Below are positions 55,401 through 64,000 of a stretch of DNA of 64,000 bases, piece after piece; positions within the stretch are counted from its first letter, which is position 1; every line of letters starts with the position of its first letter. Source of the stretch: Asterella californica (lineage: Eukaryota; Streptophyta; Marchantiopsida; Marchantiales; Aytoniaceae); assembly GCA_036924285.1 (NCBI GenBank), contig JAYKYS010000001.1:4066501-4130500 (forward strand), read 5' to 3'. The translations under genes and the position numbers were made by a program. The notes beneath the pieces were generated by a model, which worked only from the letters and a program-made list of their open reading frames with translations, did not search any database and was not told the origin of the DNA.

Positions 55401-57367
55401 ATGGCACTTGCCAAGGCAAAGGAATTGGTCGCTGACAACGCCGTGATTGTTTTCAGGTATGGTTCTCGTTCTATTGAGCCTGATGTGGATGGGGATTCGT
55501 TCCGTTGATGCTTGACGAAAACACGAGTCGTGCTGAGTGTTTCGGTGTTCGGAATTACGCTCTACTATCATACAACCAAGCGTACAGTATAATTTTCTGG
55601 TTCTTGAGAAAGTAAGGATGTTCTGTCCGTAGCATGATGGTTACGAACCTTTCGATCTCGTAGACACCTAACCTCAAACCCAAGAGATAATGCTCGTTGT
55701 GATATCCATGTCAAGGTTTTGTAGCTGGGGAAATTGGTCTGTCTACCCCTTAATCTCTCCCTGGCGACTTACTCTCATCTTTCTCTTGTATGGCTGTGGA
55801 GGTTTTCTTTGTATGGCCGCAACTGGTGGCGTGAGTATTGATTTGTTAATCTCTCATTTTACCTCGCCTTTGATGACATAGCGTTTCTGATCTGACTGCT
55901 GTTTAGAACATCTGGATGAACTCAGGGCAGGCTGTGGGGTTGTGTGGGTTTGTTCATTGTGAAGGGTAATTTGCTCATGAGCTTTGCACTCTAGCTCTCT
56001 TGTAGACTGGATCAGTGAGATCTTAGCCGGACTTGCGATATTTTGCCCAGAAGCGTTTTCTTGTTGGCTGCAACTCTTCTTTGGTGTAATAAGAAAGTTT
56101 TACTCTCGAAATGACAAGTACAGAATGATGATATATACCTTCGACCACTCAGTTCGGAGAAGCTTTCAGTAATAATTGCCATCCAATTTCAAGAGTAGTG
56201 CCGGGATGATTCACTGGGATGGTTTTAAGGCAGTTCCGTATAGTGTGACGTAGAAAGGACATGTACCCGTAGCACTTGTAACATCTTGTAATTGGTGTTG
56301 TGCATCTTGCATCACGCCGGACTTGTGTAGTGCTTTCGTGAATTTATTGCCTGTTATTGTGAAATTGACTGGTCGGAGGATAGGTCCTTGCATTCCGTTT
56401 CTGTATGGGGAGAGAAACCTGCTAGTGCTTGCGTTGTTACTATGGGCGACGCATGTCTGAGGAGTCATAGCTCTTCCGTCTTGAGATAGCACTAAAGATT
56501 ATCTTTACCGGGGCACTATACTGTCCAGTGACATTATGGTTTCACATTTTAGTTTTCGCCCGTTGCCAGTGTATCACTCATAATCTATCGCTTTTGTTGC
56601 TTGCAGCAAGACTTACTGCCCGTACTGTGTGAAAGTGAAGAAGTTGCTTACTGACTTGGGCGCGAAATACAAAGCGGTGGAACTCGACGAGGAAGGTTAG
56701 TGATGAACTCACTAGTCATCACAGGCGCTCCTTGTAACATCACTTTGACTGATCGTCATCGGATCCAAATTGTCTCTGTGTTCTCGTTTATTAAAGTTGC
56801 AAGAATGTGTTTTTACATTACCTTGTTCCGAAACGATGCGCAGGTGATGGTAAGGAAATTCAGGCAGCTCTCGCTCAATGGACAGGACAGGGAACTGTTC
56901 CTAGTGTGTTCGTCAAAGAGAAGCACCTTGGCGGTTGTGACGGTTAGTTGCTCAGTCCAAGTTGCGCATGCTTTCTGTAATAGTGCACGTCCAGAAGTTA
57001 ATATCTACGCGGGTATGTGGTTTAGAAAAAATTCGCATTTCTGTGTACCTGGAAAGGTGGTTGTTCTTTTCTGTTGCATGCTCGGTGATTTCTGTATCCA
57101 GGAAGGTTTCTTGCATCGTGCCTGTGTGGTCCTGCCGTTTGACAGAGACATTATCCGAGCTAATTCCTAGAGCTAAATTTGCATACCATCTATGGTCGAT
57201 AAAGCTAGGAACCTCGTGGTTCGAATCCCTACGCAGCGCGAGCTCCATTTCTTGTTCACTCGACTAAAAACTGTAACCTCGGGGTGTGCTTCTGAATTCC
57301 AGACACCGTCTCCAAGCATAGGTCCGGCGGACTGGTGCCACTCCTGAAGGATGCAGGCGCCTTGTAA
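55401..57367 (+). CDS. Class I (CPYC) glutaredoxin, GRXC1/C2-like
   Basis: It reduces disulfides and glutathione mixed disulfides using glutathione, most likely in the cytosol since the start MALAKAKELV lacks a transit peptide. Exons are 55401-55456, 56607-56695, 56844-56942 and 57303-57367; all introns are GT-AG with consistent phase. They give 102 residues, normal for the family. The CPYC active site (KTYCPYCVKVKK) has its cysteines at 23 and 26. AKYKAVELDEE, the cis-proline motif GTVPSVFV and the glutathione-binding LGGCD follow in the expected order, then HRSGGLVPLLKDAGAL and a stop. The frame is intact. The start is the first ATG and matches the family N-terminus. Confidence 0.94.
57205..57245 (+). 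other. tRNA-like B-box sequence in glutaredoxin intron 3
   Basis: GGTTCGAATCC, a perfect pol III B-box, is followed by CTACGCAGCGCGAG. The T stem does not pair well (CGTGG against CCCTACG) and no A-box or cloverleaf could be built. It may be a SINE or tRNA fossil, or chance. Confidence 0.3.
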
Positions 57368-57369
57368 GC

Positions 57370-58300
57370 GGGAAACAGATACCGGGATGCCTTGAAAGGA
57401 CTGGCAGTAGCCGAATCTTGAGACAAGACAGAGTGGGCAAGGGGGCAAGGCCGTTTCTCCATCTAGCGGTGGGTGGCACATCATTGCGACGGCCTTTCGT
57501 TTCGTGTTTTTGGTTTGATTTGTTTGCAGAGCTGTTTCCGCCGTGAAGCTCCAGCTCAATACACGGATTACACCAAGCCCTGCAGTTCCGCCGCTCGCGA
57601 TAAGAACCGAGTTGCACGTAGGGATCCAACTCACCCGAATTGCTGTGACTAGCACAAGCGAATCCCCGACCTGAACTCTCCAGGTCAAGGGCTAGTTGTG
57701 CATCATAGATATTTTGATCAGTACCATATTCCAAGGATTTTGAGACTATTTGTACACTACAGCTTTTGTGGCATGTCTGAATAAAAAGATATTTATGCCC
57801 GCTGAGCTTCGGAGTGAAGGAGGGGAAAAGGACAAGCCACAGTTGCGGACGGTTGCTGACTCTTGTCTTGCGGTTGCGGAAAAGGACTACTAGAATTTAT
57901 TCCACCTTCGTTTACCGCGACGGCTACTTGAAGCACGGCCTTGAATTTAACCCTTTAAACCCCCAGTGTCCATACAAGTAACCCTGGTAACCAGGTAGAC
58001 CTTATTCAGACCTTCAGTCTGAACTGAGAAAACTGAGAAATTTAACTAATACACACAGAATGCTTTGCTGATAAATTCTGCATACGAGAATAGGATCATT
58101 TAGCTTAAGTAAGGACTTAAAATAAAGTTTAAGCGTGCACTAATTAGCATTTTGGGCTGAGTTTGTTCTTTATAGTAGAGTGATATTATAAACTTGCAAA
58201 AATATTTCAGTTCTGAAAACAATCATGTAGGAGTACCATTTTTTACTAATCAGAAGTAAGATGGAACCCCTCAATCACAATCTCTATCATTGTAACATTC
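57370..58300. other. 3' region of the glutaredoxin gene and intergenic sequence
   Basis: The 3' untranslated region probably runs a few hundred bases; AATAAAAAGATA near 57,780 could be a polyadenylation signal. No gene beyond. Confidence 0.4.
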
Positions 58301-58302
58301 TG

Positions 58303-58450
58303 TTCTATAAGCAAAAATATGTTGCTTCCAGTAGATAATGGCTTTAGGCTGTTGTTTTCTTAGTACGGGGTTTGTGTTCTATAAGCAAAAATATTTTACT
58401 TTCAGTAGTAGATAAAAAATTAGGTTGTTGTTTCCTTAGTACGGGATTTC
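58303..58450. repeat. 74-bp tandem duplication
   Basis: TTCTATAAGCAAAAATAT, CAGTAGATA / CAGTAGTAGATA and CTTAGTACGGG occur twice, starting at 58,303 and 58,377. Confidence 0.85.
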
Positions 58451-58770
58451 AAGTGTACGTAAGAGTTCATATTGAGGTATATTTGTTATGTATAACTTTT
58501 GAAAAAGAATTAAGTTCAACATATTAATAAGAGCGGAGAATAAACTTTCTGTAAACTTAGAACGATAAAATTAATTCTTTTAACACATGTTATATTTTGA
58601 CTCTAGAAGCATATTTCATAATTATTTATGAGTTAATAATTAACTTTGAAAGATAACATCAAACCTTTGAAGATTTAATTCTCTCACTCCACGCTTGCAT
58701 TCTTGTTGAAGCTCAGATTGCTACAACATTTAAATATCTCATGCGCAACTCTTCTTACTAGATCGGGCTT

Positions 58771-59517
58771 GTGCGCTTAAGTCATAACTTGGACAAGCCT
58801 ATGAAATGCAGTAGAGAGCAGGCGATTGACACCCTGAAAATGATATTGACGTTGAACGAAGTTGGTGTCAAACATGACCAAGTATGTACAGCTCTGAGCT
58901 TATGTGACAATGCTCAGTCTAACAAGGAGGAAAATGACATGGCATTGACCAACAGCAGAAGATTGGATGAGCATTGTCGGAACTCCAAGAACTTGAGAGT
59001 CAAATACAGTCGAGGAGAGAATGTCTTCAACGGTCGAAGCAATCAATCTTGCAGATTGTCGTGCGATCGCAATGTGTATGGAATGACTGTAGAGAGCATA
59101 TTGTCAAGCAGTGTCGACATACCATCATCATGCAGTAAATGGAGACAATGACCGATGAATGAAATATTGAAAGTTTGAATTTCTCAACGGAAGAACATCT
59201 AGTTCACATTTACATGGAGACTTAGTGTGGAGGCAGAGCGTGATGATAATGTATTCCAATGTTGGAGACAAGAGTTTCGGACGGAGGAAGCTCGACCGCT
59301 TATCGACGTGAGAAGAAGATCGTGGAAAGAAATTCGCACGACTGCTAGTAGAATCAAAACAGGCCAGTTGTTTCATTCTTTTGACGAGTTTGAGTATACA
59401 TTGTCATGTGTATGTGTGGTGTTGGGTCGAATCTACCGCAAGGTGAAGTCGCAAGCAGATTACAGAGTGCATGTGTGCAGGTATGACGCACTCATTCGAA
59501 TCAAAGATGATCTCTGA
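58771..59517 (+). pseudogene. Unrecognised coding remnant
   Basis: A 126-codon frame to 59,151 (NLDKPMKCSREQAIDTLKMI, LNEVGVKHDQVCTALSLC) and a second frame at 59,227-59,517 (DNVFQCWRQEFRTEEARPL, RVHVCRYDALIRIKDDL) look protein-like in composition and lie in sequence. I do not recognise the family. A transposon-derived gene is likely from the setting. Confidence 0.35.
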
Positions 59518-59900
59518 CCAGTGTGGAAGAGAAGAATCACGATTCCGTTTTACACCGAGACATTGAACTCGAACGTTCGTTCCACGAGTTCACACAGCAA
59601 AGGACAAGAGACGTGTGATTACGACACTTGAACAACTTGTTGTAGGACCGATTGATTTGAATGTGGAGGCTAGCAAGGACCGTGGAGTTTTCCTTACACA
59701 AAGAGTAGCAAAGAATACAAATAAATAAATAAATAAACCACGGACTTTCGATTATCGACGGTCCATACTTGGAATCTTAGTATACACTATTGTGAGCACA
59801 GTAGATGAGTAGTTACTAGGTTCTATATACAAGAGTTCTATATAAAAATCTAAAGAACGTATGTAGCTTAATATATGACACAATTAGATTAGATAGGGTT

Positions 59901-60030
59901 GTTGATGATCGACAATTCAATATATTGCTTAACAATATTTAGTTATGAGGAAAATCTCAGAGGGAGTTGTAGATGGTCGACAGTTCATTATATTACGTTA
60001 CGATATTTGATTACGAGAGAATTCTTGAAG
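59901..60030. repeat. About 65-bp diverged tandem duplication
   Basis: GTTGATGATCGACAATTC and ATATATTGCTTAACAATATTT recur as GTTGTAGATGGTCGACAGTTC and TTATATTACGTTACGATATTT about 65 bp later. Confidence 0.65.
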
Positions 60031-60474
60031 TCAAAGCTTCACAATCAAATTCACCTTGTTGATGATTCCTACTATCGGTCATCTTCTTAACATACCTATA
60101 GTTTTTCTTTGCACCCTCGTTCATCGACACTGATATGTGCAACCAAACTACGATGAGTATAAATCATCTACTACGTCATACCACAAGTCTTATAAAATAT
60201 CTTACATTGTTGATGATCGAGAGAATACTACTATAGTCCGGTTTGTGGTACTTACTGATTTTGATTGTTCATAGCGTGTTCAGTTTCTGACCAGTTTTGT
60301 TAATCAATGTTGAGAATCATGCATTTGACCACCATGTGTAGTTCATTTGGATAACCTCATTTCTCTACATATTTGTCCATGCTGACAAATAAAAAGCTAC
60401 GGTTCGATGATTTTCATCCCAACATAAAAGCTTCTTACTTAATAGAAAATATCAACACTTTGGCACTTTCTTGA

Positions 60475-60850
60475 TCAACCCATCAAACTTTGTCGACATT
60501 TGTTTCTAGAATGGATCAAGCTTCTCCTTCTCTGCATCTTCAATTGGCATACATTTATTATCTTTATAATACAATGTGACATAAAATAGTGCTTTAACAT
60601 GATTATATGTATCCGCTTGAATGCATCTCTCATCTTGAAAACATCGGGAAGAAATCCAGCAGGATGCACTACGTCGCACAAGTTCAACCTACATAAGGGT
60701 CTTATCTCAACTCTCCCATAGTGTGCATACTTGGCCACTATCTCATTCATCAACCCTCTTACCTTCGTTAGCTTGGATCTAACGACAGATAAAGGAGGCG
60801 AGGATGAGAGATCAACCTCCCCTAAACATCTTGGTGGTATTGGTTATGAT
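60475..60850 (-). pseudogene. Unrecognised coding remnant
   Basis: The minus frame is open from about 60,850 and reads SKLTKVRGLMNEIVAKYAHY, GRVEIRPLCRLNLCDVVHPA and GFLPDVFKMRDAFKRIH. The composition is protein-like. Family unknown; no partner was found in the window. Confidence 0.35.
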
Positions 60851-61299
60851 CTAGCACCTGGATGGTAAGGGAGAAAAAGAATACAACTATTCTTTTTGAA
60901 TATATCTGAAGCATTGCTTTTCATACTCATTGGTCGCACTCTTGACTCTGTCGTCATGGTTGATGGAGTTACCACGAGAGAAGCTGAAAGCACAGAATCA
61001 TGTGTTGGAGTGCTAAATATCGTTGTAGAGTTGGTTGTATTGTCTCTGCAATCATAGGACTATGTACTTCAGTTCCAGATGTAAGAATTACAATAATGCT
61101 CGGTTAAGTCACATTCGAACTCATGTTCATCACATGTCTCAGATTATTTGTATCCTCTTCCGTCTCAATTGGTTGTTTCGAACTAACCACGTTCGATGCA
61201 CTTCGCGTGATCACATCACGAGGAAAAAAACATTCAAGTTCACAGGAGTACGGATGATAGCTTATTAAAATGAGAGAACTGAACCTTCTACCAGTTGTG

Positions 61300-61850
61300 A
61301 AGTCTTACTTCTCCAACCAGTAATCAATCCATTTCCTAACCCTCAAAATATTATCGATGTTCCGCTTACTTAAGCCAAAAATTGATCCTTAAGGTAGAAA
61401 TCAGTGAATAAAGAAATGAGTAATGATTCACTCCTTAACTCACAAAACACTATTGGTGCTTGGTTTCTTTAAGCTGGAAATTGATCCACTTTTGAAGCAA
61501 GCGGACCATGATCTGATCCAATGATATGAAATCGATCTTCGACCACGAAAATCGATATAACCATGGCAATCTATCTTGAAATCGATCTTATACTGAACTC
61601 CCTCGGTAAACTTAACTAAAAATTAATCCGCTTCTTAAATCCAAACATTATCGCCGCTCGGCTTTCTTATACCACAAATGGTCTGCTACTCTATAGTTGT
61701 TAAACTTGAAATCGATCCATCTGCTCTACTGCTTCTTATGTCTAAAACCGATTCTGAGCTCACCGGCTTACTAAACGTGAAATCGTTCCGCTAGAATACT
61801 AAAATTGATAATGAGGGTTCCACTAGAATACTAAACTGATAATAGGAAGA
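61300..61850. repeat. Degenerate repeats around GAAATCGATCC...CTTCTTAA
   Basis: Words such as AAATTGATCC, GAAATTGATCCAC, AATTAATCCGCTTCTTAA, GAAATCGATCCATCTGC and GAAATCGTTCCGC recur at irregular spacing of about 60-120 bp. An old decayed tandem array is likely. Confidence 0.45.
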
Positions 61851-62210
61851 CACTAGTTAGAGAACACAATGATCGATATGCGGCTGGACCCCCTGAGCAT
61901 TGATAAGGTTACTAATAGATTACTGGTAAACAAGAAATGATTGAAAATCACATAATGAGGCAAATCATTAGATATTATGAACCGCTACTATTAATGACTA
62001 ACAAAAAGTGGTTGAAAATCTCTTATTTTAGATAAATCATGCAATGAATTTTGAAGTTTTTTTCATACAATCTACAAGGAGTGTGCGTAATCATATCATA
62101 CTTTCATTAATATTCGTGATGATATTTCAAGATCAGCTAGGAACGGTAAGTAACTCAAGACGGCAGACTAACTAATCTTAATAAGCAAAAGTTGATTAAT
62201 TTTCATACGT

Positions 62211-62352
62211 CTTGATTAGCATAAATCCATTAAGAACATAATGTAATTTAATTCTTATAATACTCCATTTCATACAATAAACTTGATTAGCGTAAGTACG
62301 TTAAGAACTTAACGTAATATAGTTCTTAACATACTCCATTTCATACAATAAA
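62211..62352. repeat. 71-bp tandem duplication
   Basis: CTTGATTAGC(A/G)TAA, ATACTCCATTTCATACAAT and AAGAAC...AATGTAAT occur twice, starting at 62,211 and 62,282. Confidence 0.8.
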
Positions 62353-62899
62353 TATGGATCATAAGTGATCATATTATAGTTTTGTTAATTTTATTGATAA
62401 TTCTCAAGATCAATTACGGACATTAACTAACATAAGATGGTGGATGAAATAAATACAACCTCGAAATGTGAGTCTCGACGATCAATAATCTATGAACGTA
62501 TTCGAACCGAAAGTTCATTAATTTCATAACTGAAATTTAAACTATCACATATGAGAATTATCCAAATTTTTATTAAGAAATAATATCCTTAAAATAGATT
62601 TTTGACTTCTATATATCTTGTGCTTCTCACTCTCTACTCTTGTTTAGATCTCACATGAGCATACACTGATCTTATGCAGTTATTTCTCAAACATGTTGCA
62701 TACTCAGTTGTTTCTCAATGACTCGAAGGTATAAATCTTATCTCATCCAAGTACAACTAGTTCGTGATTGGTTTCTGAACAGTTTATTCTTAGTTATTTT
62801 CTCTTCTTGAAAGGCTCGGTAGACATGGAGTTGGGTGGTTAACTTCTTCTCTGATTATCAGAAGAGCCAAAGATTTGATTGTTAGAGAAACTTGATATG

Positions 62900-63880
62900 T
62901 ATATTGTTTAGGGCTCGTTGATCCGGTCGAATCCAACTGTATGCATATCATCCTCTAGCGATGAAGTACAACTACCGATGTCGCAGTTGATGTCAGTATC
63001 GATTGACCTTTCAGACTCGGTGGATGATCATCTCGATTCGCGTAGATGTCATTCTCAACCAGATGTCATATGTTTTACTACTTCGAACGACACAAGTTCT
63101 CAAAGCGAATCACACGAAGATGAAGATGAGCTAAATCTTGCTAGCAAGTTGAGCAGAAGTGGATACATAGTGAAACATAGCTGAGAAAAATGCTTATACT
63201 GTTTTTTTGTCACTCAAGGGTTAGAGTGTTCTAGCCTGTTCTAACTGGAATTTGATTTCTCAAAGTAGTTGCAAGACTATACCTCCTCGTATCGACGGAG
63301 ATGTAATCTTTGAGTTACCTCCCGTTCCAATTCAATTAGCAACTCACAGGAGAGGTGGATCATGACAACTACTTGGAATGGATAGGAAGAAAATGTAGCA
63401 CTGTTGGACCAAATCAAACACGCACAATATGAAGTTCAACCAGCGTTTGAATGGAGAGTTTATGGATCCAATTGCTTATGATCCATGCTATGTGAGAATG
63501 TCAAATGTGACTTCTTCTTGCATAACCAGCGTCAGAATCATACACAATGGACTTTTACACAAAGTAAAATAGTCTACACTATATGTTCGACTATCTCTTC
63601 TGGATCACATATTTGTCGACAACGTCGTTGTCCACTTTTTGCTTTGTGGGGCTTCCTCTACCCACATCTCGTTATGTGCCCTTATGGACGCATCTCCATA
63701 GAGAGTGGATAAATCTGGTACATGTCTGCATCGCTAATTGTCCATGTAGCTTGTATTGGATTGTCCCCAAGGAAAATATAGGGAATCCAGAATGGACAAG
63801 GCTTCTTATTCATGTAGAGATTCATGTCCATAATGTGGAAGAAGTAGTAGACCGAGAGCGACAATTCGAATGAGAGATAC
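62900..63880 (+). pseudogene. Unrecognised transposon-like coding remnant at window end
   Basis: An 88-codon serine- and acid-rich frame (SQPDVICFTTSNDTSSQSES, HEDEDELNLASKLS) is followed by pieces in several frames: LVMCPYGRISIESG, LVHVCIANCPCSLYWIVPKE, GNPEWTRLLIHVEIHVHNVE and EVVDRERQFE. The pieces are in order and look like one decayed gene with cysteine pairs. I cannot name the family. The region may continue beyond the window. Confidence 0.4.
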
Positions 63881-64000
63881 GGTGGAACAAATAGCTATGA
63901 GAGTAAAGTTTTGAAGACCATCCAAAGTGAGACTGGCTGTGACTGACTGCTCACCTCCTCACTGATGAATTTTTTCTCAACAATGGAGCTGAGTTGATTA

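Noticed and set aside
57205..57245. Functional tRNA gene
   Set aside because: The B-box is perfect, but the T stem, A-box and acceptor stem are missing.
57173..57734. 171- and 156-codon minus-strand frames
   Set aside because: Antisense to the last glutaredoxin exon and its 3' region; no domain.

Overview
The window is nuclear DNA of a green plant. It holds two clear spliced host genes: a class I CPYC glutaredoxin and an N-myristoylated leucine-rich-repeat protein of the plant At1g15740 type. Both have GT-AG introns, and most LRR exons are 72 nt long. The rest is mobile elements, their relics and AT-rich filler. A plant LRR gene next to R2-type LINE relics and Rep/HUH elements fits a bryophyte or other early-diverging streptophyte better than a flowering plant. 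That placement is an inference; no marker settles it.

Layout. 1-4.4 kb: right part of a large cargo-bearing element (copy A) made of degraded minus-strand genes separated by arrays of a TCGCACTGAG-type repeat. 5.5-8.6 kb: decayed non-LTR retrotransposon with zinc finger, reverse transcriptase, CCHC and a probable restriction-like endonuclease. 11.0-11.4 kb: a MITE with GGGTGTCAA ends. 13.4-14.6, 23.5, 29.5-30.9 and 43 kb: dispersed copies of an unclassified element whose 3' part is two consecutive hairpins. 15.3-18.3 (minus), 20.8-23.1 (plus) and 25.1-28.2 kb (plus): three diverged Rep (HUH, YxxK) transposons of Replitron-like type, each with an upstream second ORF. 35.25-41.36 kb: the LRR gene, about 15 exons, with three local tandem duplications at exon-intron borders. 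45.42-54.65 kb: a complete 9.2-kb Mutator-like element (copy B) with long terminal inverted repeats and a perfect 8-bp target duplication. 55.40-57.37 kb: the glutaredoxin gene, four exons, about 750 bp from the Mutator-like element. 57.4-64 kb: AT-rich sequence with small tandem duplications and unrecognised coding relics.

The most notable system is the cargo of copies A and B. The 9.2-kb element carries an RPA1-like OB-fold protein, a coiled-coil FCP1/HAD-phosphatase-like protein, an unknown protein U and a MULE transposase with a SWIM finger. Palindromic repeat arrays separate the genes. Copy A keeps the same FCP1-array-U-array order but is followed by a Myb/SANT-like gene, so the array-bounded block seems to be modular. 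All statements come from reading the sequence by eye; no alignment or database search was run.
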